Below, piece by piece: positions 13,501 through 25,898 of a DNA stretch of 64,000 bases (position 1 is the first letter of the stretch; every line of letters starts with the position of its first letter). The DNA lies in contig VZRN01000631.1 of NCBI GenBank assembly GCA_013397935.1, positions 1,724,448-1,788,447 of the forward strand, read 5' to 3'. The translations under genes were made by a program, and so were the position numbers. The DNA comes from Dasyornis broadbenti (taxonomy: Eukaryota; Chordata; Aves; Passeriformes; Dasyornithidae). The notes beneath the pieces are model-generated. The model worked only from the letters and a program-made list of their open reading frames with translations, was not told the origin of the DNA and did not search any database.

Positions 13501-16500
13501 CACAAACCCTGGGTTATTTGAAGTTATTTCCTTCCCCTGAAGGACTTGAGACCTGCCCAGGTTTCTTGTAGGTATCTAAATTCAGAGCAGATGAGCTTTA
13601 CCTCCAGCCTTGCACCTATTGCCCTGGGAATATTCTTCAGCTCCATTATATCAGGGCCCCTTTCATTCATAAAAATTCACTTTAGGACTCATCACTTAGC
13701 TCAAGTGAATTAAACAGTGCAGCAATGTGGAAAGATAAAAGTCTTGGAAATGCGAAGTCTGAGGAAACGCAATTAGAGCATCCCACTTGACCAGTCCTTC
13801 AGCTGGCACTCATCGCATTTGCACAAATCCACACAAAAGCAGGAAAAGGTGTAAAGGATGAAATCTTCCCAGGGTGACAGTACTCTTGCATTGCCAGTTA
13901 GCAGCAGCATTAAATTTTAACAAATGAACTGCACAACACTCTGCACTTCCATGTGTATGTGAGACTGAGAGCCAAGAACCCCACAAGGCAGTGAAATGTT
14001 ATCTTTATACCAAAACTTAGTCTGTCTCTAAAGTTGCAACAGTCCTTTTTTTCAAGAAAGGAAGCTGAAGGAATCACTGGCCCAAAAAACCAGGCTAAGT
14101 AACACCACTTTTCATCAGACACTGATGATGTCTATCAATGCCCCAGTAGAGAGGAATGCCACCAAAATGTTAAAAAAAAACCAAAAGAAACCCAAAAAAA
14201 AACCAAGAGAGAAAGAAAAAGAGGATAGCATGATTTCAGCCATTATCTAAAATTAAATAAAACCTTCAAGAAATGCAGAATGGAATGATGGCAGCCCACA
14301 GTTGTCTGCTGTTTATGACACCAGATGAATTTCAAACTATAAAGAAGGTGAATACTCCACACCACATGGAGACATCTGAATATCATTATAGGTAACATTT
14401 GCAAAAGGGGGTAACTCACTGAAGTACTTCAAAGATGAGGTTTGAGTTTATAATTTTACTTTTCTGTATTTAGGAACCCTACAGGTCTCCATGCTGTGAT
14501 TGATTAATTGGGAAAATGAAGCACTTCTGACCACAGAATGATCTACACGGGTAACTATGCACTCTTTAGTTCATGGTGTTAAGAAATCAAATTTTCAGCC
14601 TAAATAAGCCCAAATACCCAATTAGTCTAAAAGATTGATTTGATATATTGGATGTTTTCAAAGCATAGTAGCCTAAAACAACAAATATGAATGTTCAGTG
14701 TATTAAAAAGACAGATACCAGTGTGAAAGTTACAGCACTTAACCAGTGATTTAGAGGAAAACAACTAAAACGTCCATCTCCAAATATTAATTTAAAAAAA
14801 ATATTAACCCACTCCATCAATATCTCTATGTAAAACCAGGAGAAATTGTTGCCATTTATGAGCTGTTTATCCAGCCTCCTTGTTCCAGCAGCTCTTCATC
14901 ATTCCCATTACTCGTCCTGTGGGCACCTTCCTGTTACTGTTATTCGAGGAAGCGCCGTGGCCTGTTCAGGTGTCCCTGCATGGCAGGAAGCAGCAGCTGC
15001 AGGGCTCAGGGACACCCTGAAAATGATTGAAACTTTGCTGCTGCTAAATTGTGACAGAGGCAAAACCAAACCACTCCATGGGGCCTGTAACAACAGAGAG
15101 ACGTTTCAACTGCACTTCACCTCGAGCTGCCAAGAGAGATTGGCAGGGAAAAAGTACAAATTGGGGAAGAACAAGGGAAAAGTGGAAACTGGGAAAGCCT
15201 GATTTCTGGCAGCACAGAAGAGAAACTGCTGCATCTGATGGGCTGAGATCCAGGGAAAGCTCAGGCTGCTGCGAGCCTGCGAACGAGGCAGAGCAGCTTC
15301 ACTGAGGCACTGGGGCCGTCTGGTGCCTCTGGCTGAGTGTCCTGAGAGAGCACAGGCCAGGGACAGAAAATCCCTCAGGAAAATGCATTGGAAAAGCAAT
15401 GTCTGCAGGGCAGGTAGAGGACACAGGGAATTCACCATGTTCTGTCTCATTTGTGAGCCCCCAAAAAGGGCTACTCACTATTCAGGCCACAAACCGATCT
15501 GAAATATTAACATTGCAATGTGCAATGAACTGCAGGGGATCAATGCCACAACTGAACATAACTCCACAGAAATAATCCCCAAATGTCACTCCCGGGAAAT
15601 TGAATGCCAGTTTTTTATGGGTGGATAACAGAAATTGGAACTCAACAACAAGAAGTAAGCAATTTCAGTGGAATTAAGGAGCCACAGGAAGGTCAAGGGC
15701 AACATTTTGGTGTTTCTTCCAACATTGTGTTCTGCATCAAAGCGGGAAGTGCAACACATAGGGCAAAAAAAGAAAGAGGGGAGACATGATTAAATTGTGG
15801 GTTAAGAGGCAGTTAAAAGATGGGTTAGAAATTTTGTTTCTTTACCAATTAACAGACTCAGGAGACAAAGAATGCCCCAAAATTCTGTATCTAAGTGCAC
15901 ATTAAAGATCCGGTAACTGCAACAGAAGCTGCTAAGTGTTTCAAACACGTCTAAAAGATATTCTGTGACATGAGTAAGAAATATCTAACACGTAACTGCT
16001 TCCAGATATTGCTCCCTTTCCTCCTGAGCCGGGATGGGATGCCTGACAGGATGCTGCGGGAAGGCTCCTCTGAGAGCTGGTGTCTCAAGAGCCACACTCG
16101 TGGTAACTAATGAGCCAGGGCTGCACAGGCACTCAGGAAAATTATGGTTTGTGTATGAAGGACTCGAGTGTGAGTGACAGCAAGAGCAGCAAGAGCTGCA
16201 AATAGGATTGAGAGGGCCAGCTGAGGAATATCATGGAATCCTGTGTCTGCTGAGAGGAAACTCCTGAGAGGGACACTGGAGTATTAAATAAGAGTAACTG
16301 GTGGTTCACATACTGCAGTAATGTTGCACAGAGTATGCGATAGTACAGATCATCTGATCCAAGGTACTTCCTCGGGAAAACATAAATCTAGCAAGGCAAA
16401 AGAGGGAGAGGGGTCAGTTACTGCTCTGAAGGCAGCTTTTCATAGAAAACGTAGGCCAGGCTGTGGCTCTTCACTTGACATGAATAATACACTTACGATT

Positions 16501-19500
16501 GTCCCTGCTGTGTTATTAATATTGCATCTTGTCACAGGCCTGTGCACCAGACAATAACTGCTCAGCTCGCAGGGGGAGAAACAGAAGCCTTGACCTGAAA
16601 AGCCACCACCAAAGTTATTGGAGAGCACAGCTTTTGGTGGAAGCTGCACAAAGCCATTTCCATCAGGAAAACAATCAGCAAGGCAGGACAGAAAGGACAT
16701 TGCTAAGTGCCCTCTACATAGTGAGTAACATCATCTGCAGGCGAGGCAGACGATGAACTCAACAAACCAATACAAAATGTATTTTTTCACAATATGTTAT
16801 CAGCTCGAAATGCAACAAATTTTCTGAGCCAGAAAGTAACATTAAATTTTATGATACAACAAACAGAGAGTGAATCTGATTGAAATGGGTGAGGGAAGGG
16901 TGACTGGAGGTGCACTGACACGGCATTGCAGTCAAGGTGATCATTACAAACCTTTTGTACTCCATGTGTAAAGAAGATAAAAATGTTGGGACGGTGCCCT
17001 TCAGTGAAAGATAAAAATCAAAGGAAAAGACAGGAGTTCAAATCACTGGAGGGCCTTGACAGCCTATAAATGTACTCACACAACCCTACAGCTGAGCAAG
17101 GGATGGCGGACACAGAGTGGTTACACAATTAGGGCGGGAAGGAGTCAGTCCATCTTGTCTGCACGAGCAAGAATTGCCTGCCAGGATATACCAGAATACA
17201 GCAGAAAGCTCAGTGCGGGAAAGGAAGATGTGTTTCATTACTGGATCAACACACCAAAGAGCGTGGAACTGTGAAACTATCACTGTTAATCTGAACTTTG
17301 GTACAAGAAGATCTCAGTGATGGAGCTTTCCCTGTCCCCCACACCAGATGGGGCAGGTGGGGAGGCCAAGGCATCCAGATAATCCCAGGAAAGAGGAATG
17401 CTGGCATAATCAACATGAAGGCAAATTAAAAATGCCTTTTCCAATTAGAAAAATGGAAGAAGAACGTGGGGGGAGAAAGGGAACATTTGTTGTCAAGCCA
17501 CCAAAGTGGGCTTTCACAATGAACAGGAGGGAAAAAATAAACACTGTTAGGCAGAATGGTTTATGCAGCTCTAGAGGTAAGGATTCCATTAGGAGGAGAG
17601 AGTCTGTGCATTAATTGGGAAGCCGCACACATAATGAATGCAGGATGACATTTTGATGCTTCACTTGTCTTGTCCCCTGCCAATCCATCTCTCTGCTTTG
17701 CAATCTGTCACTATTGACGACGTGTTAATCTTTGGGGTGAGGAGATAAATCTGTTTGAGCTCTTTCTGAGAAGCAGGTACCTGTTAAGCACTGCAAAGAG
17801 CCTCTCCTTGGAGGGAACAGCCACTGCAGTTTGCTGAGAAGAGAATTTATCTAGCAGATAATTCTCAGAGAAACCCTCCATGACTTCCTCCTATATTTAC
17901 TGTCTGATTTGCATTTATATACCCCTTATTATCTGAACACCTCAAAATCTCCAGTGTGCTTAACCTAACAAATCCCTAATATAATTCAAGGAGCATTAGG
18001 GCAGTTTCGTAAGAGATAAGTAGGGATGATGGCAATTCCTGTTACTGGAGCTGGAAGGTTGGTACACAGAATACTCTGTGTTTTCTATGGAGTGAAAGGA
18101 AGATGAGTTCTCTGAATCACTGATCAGCTGCTACCCCAGACATGCTCCAGCACAGCTTCTTCCTGAGCTGTGAAAAGCCTGTTCAGTGCTCTGTGTTGCC
18201 TTCTCTTGACCAAACCTTTGATTCCCATCAGTTGCCTGAGGTCCCTTCCCCTGTGCCGTTTCGCTGTGTTCACAGTCAAGGAAGGCTCCCAATGGGCAGG
18301 CAAAATTTGTTCCCCATTTATTGCCTTTCCAGAAGGGAACTGGAATATTAAGCAGGCAATTCTACAGGACAGGGAGGGGGGGAAGAAAAGATGAGCAGAA
18401 AGAAAGAAAGGCAAAATGGTTTGAATCAGAGAGGTGATCATGCCCATTTGAAAATCACTAATACAATTTTATGATACTGAATTTTCCATCCTGCAAGGCT
18501 GTGAATAACTGTAGTTTAACAGACGCATCCAAAATGTACGTATCAAACTAAATCTCTAAAATTATAGCATGTGCATGTTCTTCATATAGCTAGTGAGCAT
18601 ATGTGCAAATGGATACATAGCCAAATATTTACTGTTACATATATAAAACCACATTTATTCATCAATATAAACGAATGGATCATATCTACTCCGTTTCCTT
18701 ATAATGTGATTAAGATTCATGCTGGCCAGGAGGGCGTTACTGAGGTTACAGGTCACAGCTTGGCTCCTGAGTAATGCTCCATTTATTAATCTTCAGATGC
18801 CAGAAGACAATTGTCTCTGCCCTGTGGGGACCAGGAATCAGTGTCTTGGATCCCAAAGGTGATGTGGGCCCATTCAGTACCTTTGAAGATGTAACTCTCA
18901 GCGTAACTGGCTATCAGAAGCACTGTAAAACACTGCTTTGTAACGTGCTTTAGGGTAGCTGCACATTCCTACATACTTTTTGTTCGTTCCATAATTTTGT
19001 TTTGCAAAAGAAAAATAAAGTGGGTGATGTTGCGGTACCACAGAAATCAGCTTTCCTCGTTTTATCTCATCCTAATCGAGGGCTATTTCTGTTGCCAAGT
19101 GAGGTCTGCGCTTCCTTGATGTATAAATCAAGGGTGTTTGTTACACTAAAACTGGCATGTAATTGCTTGTCAGCAGTCACCTTGCTTTAAGAAATGAGTG
19201 AAAGAAATCAAAGGAAATGTAGAATATTACTGGAGACTGTCTTTGACAATGACTAGGACTGAGTGAATGGCTGATCGGGTCTGAAAGGGAAAAAAAACCC
19301 CAAACAAGTGAAGGACTTTGATATAAATATGTTTAGATTTATGCATGCTGAAAATATAAGCTGAAAATTTTTGTAATCAATGAAATTCAATCTTTAATCT
19401 CTAAACTCTGAGTGTGTGGGAGCCTCTTCCCAGTGCTTTTGCACCCAGGATATTGAGCTTGGGCTCTGCCTAACGAGACTCAGTTGCCTCCAGTGCAGTG

Positions 19501-22486
19501 AGAAAATGGCCCAGCCACTCTGAAGTGCTGTGATGTGGATGAGGCAGCTCCCTGTCTCTGGAACTGGAGCTGTTCTATGCCTGGAATATTTTCCGTATAT
19601 CTTTATAACCTGTGTATCATCTCTTTCATCTGATGGAAGATTTTGGAGCATTCCCAGTCAAGCTCGCAAATATGCAGACCACGTCATGTCAGCTCTTTAA
19701 CACCTCTCCCCTTCCGGCTGCTCCTTCAAACGTGCCTTTCAGTCTGAAAGAGACACCATTCCCACAAGTACTTGTAGATACTCCTTGAAATTTAATAGCA
19801 GCAACTGATGGCAGAGAGGAGGAGGGAGGAAGGAGTATGAGAAGTGTAGGTAAATAAAGTCTGTAGAAAGAATATTAGAAAGAAACCACATACTGTGAAA
19901 AGAAGGTGGAAAAGGACAAGAAGGAGAGCAGGTAAACGGGGAAAAGTGAGGAAATAGAAAAAAAGAGTAATAAAAAAGGCTGAGAAACCTCCTTCCGTTA
20001 TCAGCAGGGTAATACCTGCCTGATAACCTTCTTTAGTGAAGGACTTCGTTTCTATGAACCAGGGGCCGAAGCAGAGAGCTGCAAAGTTGATTGAATGAAC
20101 CAGGGCTGACACTTCCTGTCCCATACTCAGTAGGTTTAAATAGAAGAGTTTTTCTAGCACATGAACATCAAAACTGCTTCTTCTTTTACTTCTCTTAGGG
20201 AGCAGGGGAAAAAGAAGAAAAATTCTGAACTTTCACCACCCTCATGACTTGGCAAACTCAGTGTTACAAGATTTGGTTACCACGTTACAGATAATGTTAA
20301 AAAGTTTAAATTTTGCCTGGACCTTCCTGGAGTCGGGCCCTATATCAAACCACGTCCGGATTAGGCCTCCCCTTCCCAGGCACGTCCATTTATTCCACAC
20401 AAAGCTTACAAATCTCTGTGACTCCACAAAACAGATTATTTTCAGGTACAGAGCTGCAGTTTAGGTGCTTAGTCACACTCCACAATCTCCTGGCAAAACC
20501 TCCTTTCAAACAAGGGCTGAATAATGGGAATTTACTGAGTCACTCTGGTCCAACCTATGGGCTGTCATCACCCACGGCTCCTGGATTATGCAACTGCAGT
20601 AACCCTGTGGAACTCCTGTGTCAGAAAATGCTGATTTGTTTGAAGTGACTCACAGGAGAAATCGAATGAAAAGTAATCTTTCCAGGGAACATCTTTCCCA
20701 GCTATGCTGCTACTGACTCCAGAGGGCTGCCAGACCCCTGAAAGCTCACCCACGCAGCACGGGAAACAAGGTGGAAACAGGGCTGAAATGTTTCCCTGCC
20801 ACTTTCTCTCCCTTCTGGATGTGCAGGGCTTTCTCCCCCTACCAAGCTCAGAACTCTTAAACCTCCTGGGCAAGAGACTGCATCTCAAAACAACAGCATT
20901 TTCTTGTTATTTCTGTTGTTTCTGAAAAGAAAAACCCTTCCTTGAAATAGGCTTTATAAGATTTTTAATATACTCTCTGATTCAGGTACAGTTTCAAACC
21001 TCTCATGCTGCTTTTTTATTTCTCTTACCCTTCCTACAAGCGTATTTATCATCCTAAAGGGTCTCAGTGTAAGATGAACCCATCATCCACCTCGTCATGA
21101 CAGCACAGTTAAAGCAACTTGCACGATTCCCTCCTGTGCATTATTTTCATCAGTGCCTCTGCTTTGCAGGGTGATTCTGCACAAAAACATTGTCACTCTC
21201 CTGACAAATGACTCGCATACACAACGCTGTTCATACACTACAAGCTTTGCAGGACCACTGATTTTATTTCTCTGTTCATTAAAGAACACATTTTCCCCCC
21301 TATTTCATGCATTTTAAAACATCTCTCTAATGAGTTCACATGCTAAGCATTAATATTTCTTTCAACATTTTTCCATTAGCTCTGTCAAACTGAATCTCAT
21401 GTCATTTGTCATGTTGCACTGAAGGCCTGATAATTAAGAAATATGTTGCTGCTGTTGCTGTAATGATGAGCACAGTTGTACAGGAGAATTTGGTTGTGCC
21501 TCTGTGGCGTTCGTGGCTCAGCCTGAGAGCGGTGAGTGTGCACACGGTGCTGTGGGTGCACTGTGAAGTGCCGGTGTGTGCTGCCATCCATTCCAAACAC
21601 GCTATCTATGCACACCCCATGCATAATTCAGCCTGTGTTTTATCATGGATTTTCCTGGAGTGCCATCCTAGGTCGTGAAGAGGGGAAGGGGAGTCAATAG
21701 CTCGTGGTGCCCTGGTGTTCCCCGAGATCTAGCATGCAAAGCACTTGCCTTTGCAGAATCACAAGTATTTCCACAGCACAGACCTCTCTGGGCAGGTTTA
21801 AATATTGTGCAGTCTAAGCTAAACATCCTGACACAAAACGTTTGCAGCCCCTGGCTTCTTAAATTTTTCAGCATCACTTTTGGTTGTTTTCTCCTCAGAG
21901 ACCACATGAACATGAACACACCGCTTAGTTCTGTGCTCTTTCCTCTCACAGGCACTTCTACCTCGCTGGCCACCTGACCCCACTCTGGGAATTTTTTGCT
22001 GTGGAAAGCAATAAATTTGGAAGCCCAGGGAGTGCAGGAATGGGTCACAGGGTGCAGGGACTGAGTGACAGCTGGCATTTGGCCCTAACCCCAACACACG
22101 AGCTCAGGTTGAGCAGGGAACGGGACAGTGCAGGTGGAAGCATTTCAGAGGCCACAGAGAACAGGTACGGGGCCTTACAGCGTTACACTGCTCACTCCAG
22201 GGTGGCATTTTCCTGTCATTCATAGTCACCTACAGTATCTAGAGGAGCACCTTCTGCAGAGAAAACGTGCTCTCCCGAGAATGTTTTCATCTTGAACTCG
22301 ACTTTGCAGAAAGGAGCTGTATGTTCATTTTTCACACCCAGTTTTCAGTCTTATGGAAAAACACACTGCACTCTTCTCTGCATTGGAAGCTCACTTGTTA
22401 TGAGAGGAATCAACTATTCACAAATGTTAAAATTTAAAGTTAGGTCTGCTCATGGAAATTATGTTCGTCCAGAAAAGCTGTGGATG
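1561..22486. other. Presumed last PLCB1 intron, mostly featureless
   Basis: About 21 kb without any recognised exon or RNA gene. It has scattered A/T runs (near 4220, 5283, 7201 and 14170) and a long minus-strand open frame at 2617-3345 of unknown meaning. I looked here for the mammalian 1a tail (Glu-rich helix, ending in a PDZ-ligand-like Asp-Thr-Pro-Leu) and did not find it; the search was by eye. Confidence 0.5.
14170..14222. repeat. A-rich low-complexity tract
   Basis: Several A runs of 4 to 9 bases broken by CC or G (AAACCAAAAGAAACCC-like units), ending in AGAGAGAAAGAAAAAG. No gene content is seen. Confidence 0.75.
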
Positions 22487-22652
22487 CTGCCCAGACAAGC
22501 TGTGGCTGCCCCATCCCTGGGAGACTTCAGGACCGGGCTGGGTGGAGCTCTGGGCAACCTGGTGTAGGGGAAGGTGTCCCTGCCCATGGCAGGGGGGTGC
22601 AACTGGATGGTCACTAAGGACCCTTTCAACACAAACCATTCTGTGATTCTAT
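22487..22652 (+). mobile_element. CR1-type LINE, 3' end
   Basis: This shows the standard CR1 3' terminus in forward orientation: an AGCTGTGGCTGCCCCATCCC block, then GGTGTCCCTGCCCATGGCAG, then ACCATTCTGTGATTCTATG. It is antisense to PLCB1 and lies just beyond the candidate 1b exon on the gene strand. Confidence 0.88.
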
Positions 22653-22743
22653 GCTGCAATGTGAGAAAAGGCAGTTTTTACTTTTGGATGTTGATTACAC
22701 AGTTGGTTGTTTTAATAGCAATTCATGACTTCCCTTTTCTCTC

Positions 22744-22749
22744 TTTATT
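22744..22749 (-). promoter_or_regulatory. Possible polyadenylation signal (AATAAA)
   Basis: A canonical AATAAA on the minus strand lies about 165 bases past the stop of the candidate 1b exon. The position would suit a short 3' untranslated region. The hexamer is common in AT-rich DNA, so this supports the exon only weakly. Confidence 0.25.
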
Positions 22750-22914
22750 TGATCTGTTTCTGACTCAAATTAAGAATTAGAGGAGCAGTGTGATATTGTA
22801 AAATCTGTTCCTGTACAAATGCAGCAATTCTCTTGCTTTTAACAAGTGGGTCTGTTTGCACGTGGGGCTGTCCTGGAACAACGACCCAGCTCCAAGGACA
22901 CAGGGCCTATTCCC

Positions 22915-22953
22915 TCAGTTTGATGGATCCTCATGGCACCGGTCTGTCATGAG
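22915..22953 (-). CDS. PLCB1: Candidate diverged terminal exon of the PLCB1 1b form
   Basis: Downstream of the last common exon, on the same strand and entered in phase 0 after a CCCAG acceptor, the sequence reads LMTDRCHEDPSN and stops with TGA. The mammalian 1b tail has FLSETCHEDPS at the corresponding place, so six residues are identical and the preceding ones are mostly conservative changes. The bird tail would be much shorter: the Gly-Ser-rich start and the Pro-rich end are missing. An in-frame TAA just upstream means the exon cannot extend far 5'. The acceptor has a poor pyrimidine tract. It may be a working short exon, a decayed exon, or chance. Confidence 0.35.
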   Translation of the reverse strand, partial: LMTDRCHEDPSN

Positions 22954-23129
22954 CTGGGAACACACATTTTTTTATCTGCGTAATGGTAAATAATGAGCCC
23001 TTGATTGCTCATTAGTCACACCCAGCTGGGCTAAGCTGTGCCGCCATCCAGCACCTCCAGGAGGGTGCAGGAGCTGACAGGGGCGCTGAGGAGCAGGGTG
23101 GATACGCTCCTCCTTGTGCTGCCACGGCT

Positions 23130-23262
23130 GGCGCTGGGTGCAAAGCTGGATCCCAGGCTGCATGGGGCTTGGAGCAACCTGGCCCCGTGGGAGGTGTCCC
23201 TGCCCATGGCAGAGGGTGGAATGAGATGGATTAAGGTCCCTTCCAAACCCAACCATTCTGTA
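23130..23262 (+). mobile_element. CR1-type LINE, 3' end
   Basis: A second forward CR1 3' end: GGGGCTTGGAGCAACCTGG, GGTGTCCCTGCCCATGGCAG, then AAGGTCCCTTCCAAACCC and ACCATTCTGT. The 5' limit is uncertain; the GC-rich 100 bases before it (from about 23030) may be part of the same insertion. It lies on the acceptor side of the candidate 1b exon. Confidence 0.8.
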
Positions 23263-25266
23263 CCTCTCACCCCTGCACTGTCCCAAGGCAGGCCTGTCCT
23301 GGGTGCAGCTGCACCTCCTGCCCAGGGAGGGAGGCAACCTGGGGATGCTGTGTCTGACTCTGGGAACAGGGAGCTCCCTCTGCTTTCTCTCCAGCCTTGT
23401 GGAGCTCCTGAGCAGCAGGGACCTCTCCCAGTGCAGGCTGTGTCACACAAAGCTGGACACCAGTGGGGAACAGCTGGGAATGCAGGAGAGTCTCAGCTCT
23501 GCTTTGGATTTCACCTTTTTTGTATTAGGAAGGCCAATGAACCAACTAACCACAGAGGCCTGAGACACAAGCCACATGCTTTTCTGTGCCTTTTTCTTTT
23601 TTTTAAAAATAATTTTCTGTGAACCCTTTTGTCCACAGAAAGTAGCTGGATTCTAAAGTCACTTTTCTTAAAAAACCAGCCCACCCTCACAGTTCTAATT
23701 CATTAGCACGTGATCCAGGAACATCTCAGTAACCTTCACAAACCAGGTCTGTCTGCCACATGCCCTCCATTATGGACCACACTCTTGCCTTCGCTAATAT
23801 CTTTAAATCACCAGTGACACTGGTAACTTGATAAAGTTCCTTGTGATTTACCTACTCCAAAACTGAAAAAAGTTTGCCGTTTCAAGTAATTTATTTCCCC
23901 TTTTATTGCAGCTCCTGATCAAACCCAAGATTCTCTCTGGCTTCCAGTAGAATGGCCCATGTGAGAAAAATCTCTCCTCTATCAATTAACTCCAATTTAA
24001 ATTTATCATACTTTTCCTTGGGTCACATTCATTAAAATATTCTTTCACACTTATATTTTTCCTTATAAAGGGTTTGTGCCGTTTAAAAGAAAGTGCTATC
24101 AAAATTCAATTAAAAAAAATTGAAAAAGCATTTTGTATATTCACACTGGAGATGTGATGCTGTTGATTTAAAAGTTAACATTCCCGAGAACATGTACGTG
24201 CCAGAGTAACACCGAAGACATTCAATTAACACAATAAAAACCAACTCCAATTCTTAGATGTATCTTTTGTGACCTGATATCCATTTCTCACACTGCAATA
24301 TGTATTCTGCTGGAAAAAATAAACAACCATTTAAAATGTGGATTTGTGAAGAAAAATGTAAACAAGCAAGGCCTAAATCAAAAATAATCCTTTGAGCATC
24401 CTGTTATCGGACTGAATTCTTTTGGTCTCAGGCCTGTGACGTGTCAGCCACTTCAGAGAACTTAAGGAAGTTTTATTGGTATAAAACTGGCACAGGATAA
24501 AGGTCAGCCTATTTATTTTTAAGGAGTGAAGTGAGATTATTTACTACTCAGTTTACAGGCTGAAAGTGCATTCTGCAGTATTTATCCATTGGGAGAAACA
24601 GGGAAAAAAGGGACCACCCTAATTTCCCCAAAATAATACTCTGCAGTTGGAGACTGCTTAGCAACTGCACCAATACAACATCTGAAAACCCATCAGGGCT
24701 TAGGCTGTTCAAAGTTTGGGCTCACTGGCACTTAGGGCTGCATGCTGAGAGGTGCTGAGCAAAGTGCCAAGGTCCTGCAAGGAATGGGCTGTGAACACTG
24801 CATCCCAAAATTTAAACACAAGCTCTGATCCAGAAGTGGGAAGATGCCACATCAAGTCACAGGACATTCGGAAATCTCAATCTGTATTTTATTCTGTTCT
24901 ATTTTATTTTTTTAGTATTCCTTTTAAGTATTTCTCGGTCATGGAGGCTATGAAAATTCCATTCATTTCTCCATGCTGTTGCCCACTTAATGAGGTAGAG
25001 AAACATTTTATTACTCCCCTCTGATGAATACACAAGCAACAAAACCCAAAGCTGAGGAGTGAAACAAACAGTAAATTATTTCAATCCTCTTAATTCTCTG
25101 CTTTTTTGGCAGATAATGCCATAAGTCATTTTAGCTTAGCAGCCACAGATTGAAGGCAGATTTCTTTTTAAACTTTGGCAACGTTAAAATTGAATGAACT
25201 AACTAAATAATTTTTTACCTGAACAGGGAGAAAATACAAGAACTTTTCAAATATTACACTGGCTAT

Positions 25267-25315
25267 CAAATAATTTTTTTATGGTTTTTGTTTTTTTGTT
25301 TTTTTTTTTTTTTTC
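25267..25315 (-). repeat. A-rich tract (on minus strand)
   Basis: About 49 bases that are almost all T on the plus strand, interrupted by a few G and an ATGG. Read on the minus strand it is a poly-A-like tract that directly follows a 182-codon open frame (see findings). It may be a retroposon tail or a simple repeat. Confidence 0.7.
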
Positions 25316-25872
25316 AATGAGTCCAAACACTAAGTTTTTCGGAGGACAACTTTCCCCTGGCCAATCCAAATCCAGGCAAGTCCCATGAAACCCAGTAAAC
25401 TGAAATAACCTCTTCCTCCAAACTCCTTCCCCAAAATTCTTGAAGAGTTGCCTGTGGTTGAACTGGAATGCATCTGGAAGTGTTTGAATTAAGTGCAGCT
25501 TGCCCAAAAGACAGCTTGGCTTCCTGCAGAGGTGTAAAGGATAAAACAGGGATTGTGGCGGACAGAGCATTGTTGTCGTGAGTTATGCAGGGAGCTGAGG
25601 CGACACTGGAATACTCATCAAAGTTCCTAAGGGCTGCTCCCTTCCAGATGAGCAGAGAGTGGCTCTGAGCTCTGAGGGCAGCTGAAATATCTTCTGGGAG
25701 TGCTGCAGGACACATTTGCTGTTTGACTCTCCTGCAGGGAATCTCCCGCACCAGGCTGACCACAGGGTTTCCCCTACAGCACCCATGCAAAGCTGCAGCC
25801 TTGGAGTTAAGAGAGGCCCTACTGCTGTAGAAGATCAGCATCTTGTTAACTTGGCTGTGCAACTTGAATATG

Positions 25873-25898
25873 TATCATTCTGTGATATCATTCTGTGC
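25873..25898. repeat. Tandem duplication of a 13-mer
   Basis: TATCATTCTGTGA is followed directly by TATCATTCTGTGC. The ATTCTGTG core resembles the short repeats at CR1 3' tails, so this may be the remnant of a CR1 end whose body is no longer recognisable. Confidence 0.6.

Noticed and set aside
22954..22995. Extension of the 1b candidate exon upstream of the CCCAG
   Set aside because: The frame that gives CHEDPS has a TAA just upstream, and the other AG (after ACGC) enters out of frame.
23038..23622. Plus-strand open frame of 194 codons
   Set aside because: It overlaps a CR1 3' end and GC-rich flanking sequence; the protein is low-similarity and opposite to the gene strand.
25247..25570. Lys-rich open frame at the A-rich tract
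   Set aside because: Its Lys-rich end is just translation of the poly-A-like tract, and the frame overlaps the longer 182-codon one.
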